Assembly (NCBI GenBank): GCA_956465555.1
Contig: OY101115.1
Coordinates: 3,720,001 to 3,784,000 of the forward strand
Length of the DNA stretch: 64,000 nt
Reading direction: 5' to 3'
Source of the DNA: Nitzschia sp. pyKryTriq1
Lineage: Eukaryota > Bacillariophyta > Bacillariophyceae > Bacillariales > Bacillariaceae
Below the pieces are notes generated by a model, which was not told where the DNA came from, did not search any database, and was given only the letters and a program-made list of their open reading frames with translations. Position numbers and translations under genes: made by a program. Below are positions 54,923 through 64,000 of this stretch, in pieces; position 1 is the stretch's first letter, and each line of letters begins with the position of its first letter.

Positions 54923-56239
54923 ATGAGCACGAAAAAGTTTACAGTCTTGGGCCAAGACTGGGATGTAATCGTCGCCGTCTTTGCCAACATTTTGTCGTGG
55001 TTCGTTCGCCGGTTCTTCCCCCAGTTCTTGCCCCATTTGCTTCCCAAGATTGCCGAAGAAGATACTTCGGCTTCCGCATCCTCATCTGCTACTCAAACGA
55101 AATGCGTTGCCATCGGGCGACCAGGAGGTCAAGAACAGTTGCGCGTGATTACACTCAAACCAGGTTTCGCGACTTGTGGATACAACGTGGACAATCCATC
55201 TCCCTTTATCGACGTGACGGGGTCGCTGCCTTCCCAGTCGGTGGTCGTAAGAGTCCATTCATTTTCGATCAACTATGCCGATTGCTGCATTCGATGGGGA
55301 TTGTACGAAAGTGCCAACAAATTTGTGGGCTGGCCGATTGTGCCTGGCTTTGATATTTCGGGCGTGATTGAAAGTGTCTCGTCGGACAATGACAGTGGAT
55401 TGAAGGTGGGCGATCAAGTGTATGGTGCGACATTCTTCGGTGCCTACTCCACACGGGTTCTAGTACCATCCGATCAACTGCGAAGGGTGCCCAGGGGTTT
55501 GACCCTTTCGCAAGCGGCATCTATTCCAGCTGTCTCTTTGACGGCATTGTATTCCTTGTACTTGGGTGGACAATTTCCTCTCGATCTCAGTCCCCGACCC
55601 AGCAATCGATCTATACTCATCCATTCCGCTGCCGGAGGAGTAGGTAGTATGCTGGTTCAAATGTCAAAACTCGTGGGAATGTCCAAGGTGGTGGGAGTTG
55701 TTGGAAGGTCGGCAAAAGTCGATGCCGCCAAAGCGTTGGGATGTGATGTCGTCATCGACAAGAGCCAGGACGATCTCTGGCAAGTGGCGAGAGACGCATC
55801 TCCCCAGGGTTATGCTGTCGTCGCCGATGCCAATGGTGTTTCTACGTTGGGCGATTCCTACGAACATTTAGCTCCTACGGGTCGATTGATTGTCTTTGGC
55901 TTTCATTCCAACTTGCCCATGGGCAACGATATGCTCCATCCCCTCGAGTGGTTAAGGATGGTCCAGAAGATGACCCAACTGCCCAAATTCAATCCCATGG
56001 GTCTGACTACGAGCAACAAGTCTTTGATGGGATTCAATTTGTCTTTTTTTGTCCAAGAAGTTGAAATGCTGGGGATTTTATATGATCAAATATCCGAATG
56101 GTTTGACCAGGGAAAATTACAATGCCCTCGTGTGGTCGAAATGGATATGACCGAGGTAGCGGCCGCTCACGAGTTGATCCAAAGCGGAAAGAGTGTAGGC
56201 AAGATTGTCATTCAAACCAAGGCAAGAGAGACTGCCTAG
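54923..56239 (+). CDS. zinc-free MDR oxidoreductase (quinone reductase / VAT-1-like)
   Basis: Single exon, 438 residues from the ATG at 54923. After a hydrophobic N-terminal helix (DVIVAVFANILSWFVRRFF) comes the MDR fold: VVRVHSFSINYADCCIRWGLY, GWPIVPGFDISGVIESV, VGDQVYG, and a Rossmann nucleotide site HSAAGGVGSMLVQMSKL. The order and the lack of zinc-binding cysteines match quinone oxidoreductase and VAT-1-like proteins; NADPH is the likely cofactor. The stop codon lies within the first copy of a 40-bp tandem duplication (56200-56279). Confidence 0.9.
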   Translation: MSTKKFTVLGQDWDVIVAVFANILSWFVRRFFPQFLPHLLPKIAEEDTSASASSSATQTKCVAIGRPGGQEQLRVITLKPGFATCGYNVDNPSPFIDVTGSLPSQSVVVRVHSFSINYADCCIRWGLYESANKFVGWPIVPGFDISGVIESVSSDNDSGLKVGDQVYGATFFGAYSTRVLVPSDQLRRVPRGLTLSQAASIPAVSLTALYSLYLGGQFPLDLSPRPSNRSILIHSAAGGVGSMLVQMSKLVGMSKVVGVVGRSAKVDAAKALGCDVVIDKSQDDLWQVARDASPQGYAVVADANGVSTLGDSYEHLAPTGRLIVFGFHSNLPMGNDMLHPLEWLRMVQKMTQLPKFNPMGLTTSNKSLMGFNLSFFVQEVEMLGILYDQISEWFDQGKLQCPRVVEMDMTEVAAAHELIQSGKSVGKIVIQTKARETA

Positions 56240-56279
56240 CAAGATTGCCATTCAAACCAAGGCAAGAGAGACTACCTAG
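56200..56279. repeat. 40-bp tandem duplication across a stop codon
   Basis: Copy 1 (56200-56239) is the last 13 codons and stop of the MDR gene; copy 2 (56240-56279) is in the 3' UTR with two differences. It begins CAAGATTG and ends CCTAG. The duplication left the encoded protein unchanged because the stop is in copy 1. Confidence 0.95.
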
Positions 56280-56503
56280 CTATCGATATATAACAAAAAA
56301 TAGACGATACAACATCATGATGGGGTTGTCACCTTTCACAGTCAAAGTAACGTACAGTATATCTCTAATTCGGTAAATACAAAACACTACATTCTTTAGG
56401 TAGAGGAGCAGTGAGTCGACGACAAGAAAACTGCGTTTTCATCACGATCGATTATCTAGATTTCTTAAATAAATATCATGATGTCTCTTTTTCAGTCACC
56501 TCT
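56280..56503. other. convergent spacer
   Basis: AT-rich 3' region between the MDR and RFC3 genes; no further feature seen. Confidence 0.5.
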
Positions 56504-57643
56504 TTATCCAAACATTTCGTTAATGTATTTTCGATACAGCGCCATGTACTTTGCCACAAAGGCCTCCAAATGGAAGATCTCCTTACTACCCATACTAATG
56601 CGGTGCTCATAAAATGCGGCCCACTCAATCACCGAGACCTTGAGTCCCTCATCGGGGACCTTGACCAGCAGTTCATTGACGAGTCGTTTGAGAATGGTCG
56701 TGGGAGGAATACAGTTGACCAGCAACTCATAGAGCTTTTCTCGGGCTGCCATTAGCTTTTGGGGCGATTGCTCTGTGGTAATATCTGTGGCTAGTTGACG
56801 AATGTACAATTCCCAGTCCATGGAAGGTAGGAGCTGCTGGTCCGAGAGAGCCCTGCCAGCCGCTTGAACCTTGGCGGCTTCCAGCATCAGCAGGGCCTTG
56901 CGAAGATTTCTATTGCTTTCCCGGGCAATATTGACTGCCAACGCCTCGGGCAGAGTGATGTTTTCTTTCTTCGCAACTTGAGTCAACACTAGAGAAATTT
57001 GATCGACAGTGGGAGCGGCCACCCGGATTCCCAGGCAACGCGATCGGAGAGGACCAATCAACTGGCTAGGTGAGTCACAGCAGAGAATCAGACGACAAGT
57101 CGCCGCGTACTTTTCCATGGTTCGACGCAAAGCGGCTTGGGCTTGTTTCGAAAGTCGATCCACTTGATTGAGAACCACTACTTTGATTTCCGCAGGGGGG
57201 CGTCCACCTTCTGAAGCTCCATTCGGGTGAACTTGCTGCTGATTTTCCTTTTCCTGTTGTTGGTTTGCCACGCTGCTTCGAATGTTCTTGGTGGAAGCCA
57301 GTTGCTTGAGGACGTCCTGAATGACGTAGCGATCGTTGATGCCGGCGTCGCCAGGGCTGAGTTCGACGTGATGATTCGAGGTCACCATGTGGAGTTCCAC
57401 AGTGCGGTTCGTAGGCGTCGTAAAGGTTCGCTGATCCAGTCGCAGTTTGTGCGCCGAGGGACCAAAGAGGGCGCCCAGCAACGCCGCAATGCGGGTGCGT
57501 TTGCCGGCTCCACTCGGGCCGTAAAAAAAGAGATGCGGCAAAGACGCCGGGTTTTCCGCCAAGGACGCCAGGCGATCGCTCACTTCGTCATGGTAGTCCA
57601 GTGCAGACAATTCAGCGGGGCGGTACTTGTCTACCCACAACAT
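56504..57643 (-). CDS. replication factor C subunit 3 (clamp loader)
   Basis: Single exon, 379 residues, close to the 350-380 of the family. The N-terminus MLWVDKYRPAELSALDYH matches human RFC3 (yeast Rfc5). Walker A is GPSGAGKRTRI with the characteristic S-G-A-G-K variant. VVVLNQVDRL is the degenerate Walker B of this subunit. ALRRTMEKY and the sensor motif RSRCLGIRV follow, as does the C-terminal collar with YEHRISMGSKEIFHLEAFVAKYMALY. An Asn/Gln-rich insert (NQQQEKENQQQ) lies about residue 125. RFC loads PCNA onto primed DNA. Confidence 0.97.
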   Translation of the reverse strand: MLWVDKYRPAELSALDYHDEVSDRLASLAENPASLPHLFFYGPSGAGKRTRIAALLGALFGPSAHKLRLDQRTFTTPTNRTVELHMVTSNHHVELSPGDAGINDRYVIQDVLKQLASTKNIRSSVANQQQEKENQQQVHPNGASEGGRPPAEIKVVVLNQVDRLSKQAQAALRRTMEKYAATCRLILCCDSPSQLIGPLRSRCLGIRVAAPTVDQISLVLTQVAKKENITLPEALAVNIARESNRNLRKALLMLEAAKVQAAGRALSDQQLLPSMDWELYIRQLATDITTEQSPQKLMAAREKLYELLVNCIPPTTILKRLVNELLVKVPDEGLKVSVIEWAAFYEHRISMGSKEIFHLEAFVAKYMALYRKYINEMFG

Positions 57644-58419
57644 GTTGCACTATTGAAAACTGAGGTGTAATGTAAGATGATAGCTTGAATGTTGTACCGG
57701 TACCAATAGTGAATCAAGGAAGAAAGATTTGCATCGGTATGGTACTTCGTACCGGTACTGTACTGGTACCGGTACAAGTATTGTACCACTACCGCACGCC
57801 AGTGATGCAGTAATCACTGCGGGAGAGTGAGGAAAAGGCGCAGCGCATCGTCCGCCCGCAAAACGGCACGGCGCCAATGATCAAGTCGAAGAGGTCAACT
57901 TGTTTTTCTTATGCCCTCGTCACTCGCGCGCCAAAAATGAATTCGGTCTGTCTGTCACCACCAAATAGGCTCATGTCGTCTGTCCTTCAATACGAAAGGA
58001 TACCACAAAAGGAACGAATAGACGTCAAGAGTCGTCAAGAAGTGTCACGCATGCACACGTCAGCTCTCACGCACGTACGAACGATTTTTCACACAACTTG
58101 AACTTTTGGCGGCTTCCGTTCGTTTTCAATGCATCAATCGAACATGTGCATGGTTGGTGGAGGTTGTCGTCGTCGTCGTGCATGCATGAGAAAAAAGAAA
58201 CGAGAGGAGAGGAGATGAGGCGAGCGAAAGGCCGAGACCCGAAAGACAAGACGACGACGGACACACCATCTCTGCCAACGTGTTTATACTTTTTGAGAAA
58301 TTTTCTTGCTGGCGGCCCACTGACTGTTCGTACTGCACCTGTAGTCTCATACTTCGTAGTACAGTACTCTCTATTCTCGATATCATTATTATTGTTTGAT
58401 ACCTACTCCTGTTACCACC
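57644..58419. other. divergent promoter RFC3 / plastid repeat protein
   Basis: A dense GTAC-word cluster at 57693-57785 (three ACCGGTAC within 90 bp) next to the RFC3 start. Otherwise unique sequence; no gene supported. Confidence 0.55.
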
Positions 58420-59220
58420 ATGAAATTCGTCACTGCCGTTCTTCTTGCTCTCCCCATGGCGGGCGCCTTTTGCCCTGCCACTCCGTTGTCTGCGACCAGC
58501 AGACTTTCAATGTCGACAGTAGTTACTGGTCCTAGTGGCAAGGCCGCCACTTCGGCCGCAGAAGATCTTGCGTTGACCTTGAAAATCATTTTGGATCATG
58601 CCGGACGATCCTCGACGGTTTCCAAGGAACAATTTATTCAGCAAATGGAGGAGGTAGCCAAGGTCGTAGAAGAGCCAGAGGAAGTTGTTGACATTTCGGT
58701 TCCTTATAATGCCGCTGCCAAACTCGCGTACGAAGCCAGCGACAAATCCATGTCGTTTGCGGACTTTGAACCCAAATACCTGGCCGAAGCCGTCGCCATG
58801 GTAAAGTCGAAGCAACCTGTTGATATCTCGGTCCCTTATAATGCTGCTGCGAAACTCGCGTACGAGGCGAGCGACAAATCCATGTCGTTCACTGACTTTG
58901 AACCCAAATACCTGGCCGAAGCCGTCGCCATGGTAAAGTCGAAGCAACCTGTTGATATCTCGGTCCCTTATAATGCTGCTGCGAAACTCGCGTACGAGGC
59001 GAGCGACAAATCCATGTCGTTCACTGACTTTGAACCCAAATACCTAGCCGAAGCCGTCGCCATGGTAAAGTCGAAGCAACCTGTTGATATCTCGGTTCCC
59101 TATGATGCCACAGCCAAGCTTGCCTATGAAGCTAGCGACAAATCCATGGCGTACGCCGACTTTAAGGTCAAGTACTTGGCTGATGCCGTGGCCGAGGTCA
59201 AGGCAATGCAACAAAAATAA
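58420..59220 (+). CDS. plastid-targeted protein with four 44-residue repeats
   Basis: Single exon, 266 residues. Signal peptide MKFVTAVLLALPMAGA followed by Phe17 (ASAFAP type), hence plastid import. Residues about 18-88 are a unique helical region. Four repeats of 44 residues (132 bp) follow, at 58687-58818, 58819-58950, 58951-59082 and 59083-59217. Each starts VDISVPY and contains KLAYEASDKSM and KYLAEAVAMVK. Repeats 2 and 3 are almost identical at DNA level; repeat 4 is the most diverged. No known domain recognised. Each unit looks like two helices, so a helical repeat scaffold in the plastid is the best inference. Confidence 0.88.
   Translation: MKFVTAVLLALPMAGAFCPATPLSATSRLSMSTVVTGPSGKAATSAAEDLALTLKIILDHAGRSSTVSKEQFIQQMEEVAKVVEEPEEVVDISVPYNAAAKLAYEASDKSMSFADFEPKYLAEAVAMVKSKQPVDISVPYNAAAKLAYEASDKSMSFTDFEPKYLAEAVAMVKSKQPVDISVPYNAAAKLAYEASDKSMSFTDFEPKYLAEAVAMVKSKQPVDISVPYDATAKLAYEASDKSMAYADFKVKYLADAVAEVKAMQQK
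58687..59217 (+). repeat. in-frame 132-bp tandem repeat array (4 units)
   Basis: Four coding repeats as listed for the host gene. Near-identity of units 2 and 3 indicates a recent unit duplication or gene conversion. Confidence 0.95.
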
Positions 59221-60323
59221 ATAAACGAACTTGGACGGCGGCTATTAGCCGTGATGGACGAAGTTCGAGTTCCTGCTTGAATATTTGTTTCCAGGCTTGA
59301 GAGATGGAAAGGGAGACACATATACTATAAGACAACATGCCCATTTGGGGGCGCTCCCATTCCAACGCACCACAACCCCACCCTTTGCTCATGCTCGATC
59401 ATCATCACCTGAATTCATCCAAGTCTTCTGTAACACTAGTAGCATGGAATCTTTATGGAAAGGAAAGGAGGGCTTTTAAACAGCTCAGACCAGAGGACCA
59501 GTTAGCTAGTCGGTACGAATTGCCACTAGTCCTAGCTAGTAGGCTACTAGTCTCTATAGGCGTACCGGTAGCTGTATTGATATAAGTAGCACACTCACTG
59601 TCTGTACGTACAAGTACGTACATTACAATCATCCCTGCACGTGTACACTCTTCTCTACTAGCTCTAGAGAGTAGAGAGAGATTACTGCAGAGATCATCAT
59701 GAAATCCAGCACCACAGAACACGCCTGATCCCAATCGAAATCCACGGATCAGGACGACGATATCGATTGTCACGGAAACACAACCGAGACGACGACGACT
59801 GACTAGACTCATCGCATCACGCAGCTGGACTTATGCGACTATTCCGTCGGACCACTGACGCACTGACCGACCGACTGAAGTCGAGCGGGCTGGCGCGCTG
59901 ATGGAAAACGTATCTTTGTTTGATCGTTTCCAAGAAGAAAAAAGCAACCAACTCTAGTTATTCGGCTTTCGTCTCTCTTCAGCAACAGCATTGGTTTTCT
60001 CACAATTCTAGCATTTACAAAATCAAATAGCATTGTCACTTTCAATTCCAAAAAAAATATTCTAGCTTACTACTATCTATCCGTTCATCTTTGGACGATA
60101 CATCATCAGAGCCCGACCAAGCCATATTCCTACTAGGAAAATTATCTAGATACAGTTAGATGACACGTCATCTAAGTAAAATCTATCGAGAAAGCCGGCT
60201 CGTCAAAAAGCAGGTAGATGTACCTACTAGATGTAGATCTATTAAAGGTCTGCAGTACTGTACTTCGTAGCGTACACGTGCGTACAGTAGGTGCCTTCGG
60301 CAAACAAGAGGAGGAGGAGGGAG
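59221..60323. other. 1.1-kb gene-free spacer
   Basis: Unique AT-richer sequence with scattered GTAC words (59562-59575, 59602-59625, 60255-60290) and no credible gene. Its right end provides the 5-bp target-site duplicate of the LTR element. Confidence 0.55.
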
Positions 60324-61786
60324 TGCAGTGTCCTGTCGACGTCATCGGTCCGTCCGTCCCTCCCTCGACGTCATCCTGACACTGCGTGACGTCATAGCGT
60401 TCCTACTAGTCGTGACACCTCCGTCAATGACTAATGCATTTCATCTAGAGGCGATCCTTCCTTCACAAACTTCACAAGACATCCAAGATCGCCATCACCA
60501 CTACATTTATGATAAGTCGTTCGTGCCCCTGACACTTCACGACTACTTTACGATTACAAAAGATTCATCTCTCAAAACACCCCAGAAAAATAGTCTCACT
60601 TCTTTTAATTTCATCTACTTTAAATCACGAATTGAATCCCGTAACTACGAGTCGTTGCATTCTGATCAGAAGTTCGACAATATCGTACACCCTTTCGAAC
60701 GACCAATACTACTAACTACTTTGCCTACGAGAAGTCGCCGCTATGTTGCGTGCAGGTAACAATCGTCGAGGAAACCGTGTTCCTCGAGCCCAAGGAGTCC
60801 TCCCCTTCAAAAAGGATTTCTCCCCCAAATCTCTCGACATGGTCAAACATTCCGTCACTCGTACCGTCAACGAGGAGACCGAGAAGACCACAATCGAAGT
60901 CCCAAAGCTCCGCGTGGAGGCTACCAACATGGAATATCTACACTTCATCAACTCGTTCGAGAAGGCTCGACGAGTCATGTCGTGGACTACTGGTCCCCGA
61001 CTTTTTAACAAATTTCAAATGCATCTTGAAGACGACCACGAGACCAAGTGGGACGACATCACCACCGGTCTCAACGAGACGGTTGCCAACTTCGATCAAG
61101 CGATCAGTGAGTTCACTTCGCAACGCTTTCAGCCGGACGACTACCACGTCCATAAACCAATTCCGATTATTGCCCAGTATAACCAATTCCGCGCCCGCCG
61201 ACAAGCACGCATCGACGAAAACGCGCGATGCGAAAATCTTCGCCGCCGCTTCAAAGACTACGAGCTGGGCGACGAAGTACTGGTCCTCTCCTACAAACCC
61301 GATAAGCTCGAACCTCGAGCCACCGGCCCCTTTGTCATTGCCCAAGTCCATGTCAACGGCACCGTCACTATTCAACGCAACGCCCATGTTTTTCAGCGCA
61401 TTAACATCCGGCGCGTCAAGCCTTACCTTCATTAATCTTTGGAGGCAGGGTGCAGTGTCCTGTCGACGTCATCGGTCCGTCCGTCCCTCCCTCGACGTCA
61501 TCCTGACACTGCGTGACGTCATAGCGTTCCTACTAGTCGTGACACCTCCGTCAATGACTAATGCATTTCATCTAGAGGCGATCCTTCCTTCACAAACTTC
61601 ACAAGACATCCAAGATCGCCATCACCACTACATTTATGATAAGTCGTTCGTGCCCCTGACACTTCACGACTACTTTACGATTACAAAAGATTCATCTCTC
61701 AAAACACCCCAGAAAAATAGTCTCACTTCTTTTAATTTCATCTACTTTAAATCACGAATTGAATCCCGTAACTACGAGTCGTTGCA
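60324..61786 (+). mobile_element. non-autonomous Ty3/gypsy-type LTR retrotransposon, structurally whole-looking, young
   Basis: Two 336-bp LTRs (60324-60659 and 61451-61786) start TG and end CA and look identical by eye. A 5-bp target-site duplication GGGAG flanks the element (60319-60323 and 61787-61791). A purine-rich tract (GGAGGCAGGG) precedes the 3' LTR. The 791-bp interior has one open frame (60743-61435), whose first part looks gag-like and whose last about 60 residues look like the tail of a Ty3/gypsy integrase. Protease, reverse transcriptase and RNase H are not represented, so it would depend on a relative. Identical LTRs imply a very recent insertion. Each LTR has three GACGTCA boxes. 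Confidence 0.93.
60338..60394. promoter_or_regulatory. three GACGTCA (CRE/bZIP-type) boxes in the 5' LTR
   Basis: GACGTCA at 60338-60344 and 60367-60373, and the full palindrome TGACGTCA at 60387-60394; repeated in the 3' LTR at 61465-61471, 61494-61500 and 61514-61521. Diatom bZIP factors are known to bind TGACGT-type CO2/cAMP response elements. A role here is inferred. Confidence 0.7.
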
Positions 61787-62132
61787 GGGAGTCCTTCTTC
61801 CTACTGTAAAGTCCGAGCCCCCCCAACTACTCTTATATATGCCCCATATGTGTGGGGGATACAATTTACGCCTGAACCGCATTTCGCATTTCCCGTCTCC
61901 ATGCCACGTGGAAACTGGAACTGGTACGGGACTGACATATACGAATCGATCCTGACCGCTTATTGCGTTTCTTGTTGTCCCCCTCGCATACCGCATGAAA
62001 AGATCTCGACTGTCATCTGTCATCGGGATTGCATTCATCATCCATCTTGCATCATCGCATCTCTACCGATCCAGTCGTCACAACACTTGAGTAGTCTCAC
62101 AAAAGATAGGCAGAAAAGGATTCTAAAGAGAA
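61787..62132. promoter_or_regulatory. EPSP synthase promoter region
   Basis: The 346 bp between the LTR element and the EPSPS start contain a TATATAT near 61834-61840 and a short hairpin CCCCA...TGGGG near 61842-61857. The LTR element therefore sits directly upstream, in the same orientation. Confidence 0.45.
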
Positions 62133-63658
62133 ATGAAGTTTCTCTCAAGCGCTGTCCTACTGCTTCTTGGGCCCTTCCAGATCAGCGCCTTTACGCCTGT
62201 GGCGGCTCCGAACACTGTCGGACGAAGTTCTGTGCGAATGTCGGCGAGCGCTGCGACGGCGGAAACTTACACGGTGACCCCTATCAAAAGTTTGGATGGC
62301 ACGGTGACATTGCCAGGATCAAAATCCTTGAGTAATCGCTGCCTGCTATTGGCTGCGTTGAGCGACGGAAACACCAAAGTTGACAACTTGCTGGAGAGTG
62401 ATGACATTCGCTACATGCTCGAGGCCTTGGACCAGATGAAAGTTCCAGTTGAAAGACACTCGGCCGAATCGGTAACCGTCACTGGTCAAAATGGACCTAT
62501 CAATTCTCCAACTGGTGACGAAGTTTGTGAGCTCTTTCTTGGCAATGCTGGTACCGCCATGCGACCTTTGGCTGCTGCTCTTTGTATGGGAAAGGGCAAG
62601 TTTGTTTTGGATGGGGTTCCTCGAATGCGAGAGCGTCCGATTGCTGACTTGATCGATGGTCTCCAGCAGCTGGGAGCGGATGTTACTTGTGTAAAGGAGA
62701 CTGGATGTCCTCCAGTTACTATCAATGCCAATGGACTTGGTGGTGGAAAGGTAGGACGAGAAAATCATTCTGCAACCTAATTTGATGTGAGGAACGTTTC
62801 ATTGACCAGTTTGTTTTTGATCATCGGCAGGCTTCTATCAGTGGAAAAATGTCGTCACAATTTCTATCTTCGCTTTTGATGGCATCGCCTGTTGTAGATG
62901 GTGATGTAACGATTGAGATCAAGGACGAGCTGATCTCGGCGCCATACGTTGCGCTGACTATTGGATTGATGAAGAAGTTTGGTGTTAATGTTGAGATCGA
63001 AGGCGACATGGATGGCCAACCCAAGTTTCAAATCGCTGGATCTGAAAAGTACAAAAGCCCAGGTTCTATTTTGGTGGAGGGAGATGCCAGTTCGGCGAGT
63101 TATTTCATTGCCGGCGCGGCTATTACCGGTGGAACAATCACGGTGCGAGGATGTGGGTCGGAAAGTGTTCAGGGGGATGTTGCCTTTGCTGATGTGATGG
63201 AGCAAATGGGTGCCACAATCACTTGGGCCCCCGAGAGTATCACAGTCACTCGCGATCCCTCTGTTAGGCTAAAGGGCGTAGATGTCGACTGCGGCAAAAT
63301 CCCAGACGCAGCGATGACTCTCGCTGTAGCCGCGCTTTTTGCCGAGGGACCAACGACAATCCGAAACGTGTACTCGTGGCGTCTCAAGGAAACAGAGCGA
63401 ATGAAGGCCATCGTAGCTGAATGCACTAAACTTGGTGCCACAGTAGAAGAATTCGAGGACTATTGCATAATCCACCCACCAAAGGACAACAAAATCAACG
63501 ACAATGTGCTAATTGAAACATACGACGACCATCGAATGGCGATGACCTTCAGCCTTGCGGCATGTGGGGGTGTCAATGTTATCATCAACGATCCTGGATG
63601 CACAGCCAAAACATTCCCCACATACTTCGACATGCTGGAGGGTATTGCCACGCACTAA
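62133..63658 (+). CDS. EPSP synthase (5-enolpyruvylshikimate-3-phosphate synthase), plastid
   Basis: Exons 62133-62750 and 62831-63658, intron of 80 bp, 481 residues. The signal peptide is followed by Phe20 (FQISA-FTP), a plastid presequence. The mature enzyme is complete: PGSKSLSNR (shikimate-3-phosphate site), [13 protein letters not shown] (PEP site; Gly and Pro as in ordinary class I enzymes), [39 protein letters not shown] and YDDHRMAM. It joins shikimate-3-phosphate and PEP in aromatic amino-acid synthesis. In many heterokonts shikimate enzymes are plastid-located; here the gene stands alone rather than in a pentafunctional AROM fusion. Confidence 0.97.
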
Positions 63659-63729
63659 TTCATTAGCCAATTAAAAGCTGAAAAGGGTTAAGTTTATGTT
63701 ACACGTATGGATATTACGGTGCAATCGCA

Positions 63730-64000
63730 TTAGGTTTGCCTGAAGTTAAGTTTGGCAAGCGCCAAGAGGGTCACCGTCCGAGAAACGATCAACAAGGCAA
63801 ACAAATAGAGGATATTCCATGGGATGTTTTCCGGGATGAAGCTACCGCCGAAGCTAGCAAACACCCACTGAGATGCAGTCCCGACGCAGACTTCGTCGCT
63901 TGGAAGCTGATCGCAACCCAGGAACTGCCAGAATGGTGTATTTGGCGAAGCAATGATAGGAGTGTCATCGTTCTCGAATTGTGACACCAACAGGCCCTGA
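63730..64000 (-). CDS. ABCG-type (White/BCRP) half-transporter, C-terminal end, runs off the window
   Basis: Only the last 89 or so codons are in the window; the frame is open to the right edge (QGLLVSQFEN...). CVGTASQWVFASFGGSFIPENIPWN is not itself diagnostic, but the final hydrophobic helix and the tail LYLFALLIVSRTVTLLALAKLNFRQT fit the C-terminal transmembrane segment and short tail of ABCG transporters. It converges on EPSPS with 71 bp between stop codons. Confidence 0.72.
   Translation of the reverse strand, partial: QGLLVSQFENDDTPIIASPNTPFWQFLGCDQLPSDEVCVGTASQWVFASFGGSFIPENIPWNILYLFALLIVSRTVTLLALAKLNFRQT

Noticed and set aside
60750-61955. Long alternative frame across the LTR element
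   Set aside because: It overlaps the element's own frame, has Arg/Ser/Thr-rich shadow composition and runs through the 3' LTR; not a separate gene.
61850-62335. 161-codon frame overlapping the EPSPS start
   Set aside because: Different frame from EPSPS, GTG-like start, no homology; shadow of promoter and presequence.
63736-63984. Plus-strand 82-codon frame at the right edge
   Set aside because: The minus strand here encodes a convincing ABCG C-terminus; the plus frame starts at TTG and is its shadow.

Overview
This 64 kb window is nuclear DNA of a photosynthetic eukaryote with a secondary red-type plastid, most likely a diatom (probably pennate). Evidence: GT-AG introns of 50-269 bp in half of the genes; at least five proteins whose signal peptide is followed directly by a phenylalanine in an ASAFAP-like plastid presequence (pseudouridine synthase, DUF3598-like protein, an orphan at 41.4-42.0 kb, a 44-residue repeat protein, EPSP synthase); a mix of eukaryotic housekeeping genes (14-3-3, RFC3, EXO1, P4-ATPase) and diatom-type orphans; and LTR retrotransposon remains. 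The species cannot be named from sequence alone. I call 27 protein genes. No rRNA, convincing tRNA or CRISPR array was seen.

Layout. 0-1.8 kb: gene-free, with a nearly perfect 298-bp tandem duplication. 1.8-6.6 kb: GH125 alpha-mannosidase and a sulfotransferase-like Golgi-type protein, tail to tail with 2 bp between stop codons, then 14-3-3. 6.6-8.5 kb: gene-free, rich in GTAC words. 8.5-22.5 kb: two paralogous WW-domain/cyclin Y-like genes in opposite orientation bracket a dynamin-like GTPase, a ubiquitin-like protein, a Ty1/copia scrap, a DUF1769-like protein, a plastid pseudouridine synthase and a prolyl 4-hydroxylase. 23.3-28 kb: a small secreted coiled-coil protein, an S1-NKAP fusion and a CHTOP/FoP-like protein (probable mRNA processing/export pair on a shared divergent promoter). 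28-39.8 kb: a P4-ATPase flippase, a DUF3598-like plastid protein, a CHY/RING E3 ligase and EXO1. 40-49.3 kb: a secretory SDR, a plastid orphan, two membrane proteins, a DUF1772 protein and a probable mitochondrial orphan. 49.7-59.2 kb: a UPF1-like helicase with a SUMO-signal-rich tail, a Tim17/22-like protein, a quinone reductase-like MDR, RFC3 and the plastid repeat protein. 60.3-61.8 kb: a young-looking non-autonomous Ty3/gypsy LTR element. 62.1-64 kb: EPSP synthase and the C-terminal end of an ABCG transporter.

Organisation. Genes mostly alternate strands. Convergent pairs are separated by 2-264 bp, usually under 120, so 3' UTRs must often overlap. Divergent promoters are 0.5-0.8 kb and carry clusters of overlapping GTAC / GGTACC / ACCGGT palindromes that are nearly absent from exons; this is the main unexplained signal. 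EXO1, RFC3 and the SUMO-linked helicase are genome-maintenance genes lying within 20 kb, but nothing shows that they are co-regulated. Several long open frames begin with GTG or TTG; for a eukaryotic nuclear gene I moved those starts to the first supported ATG.
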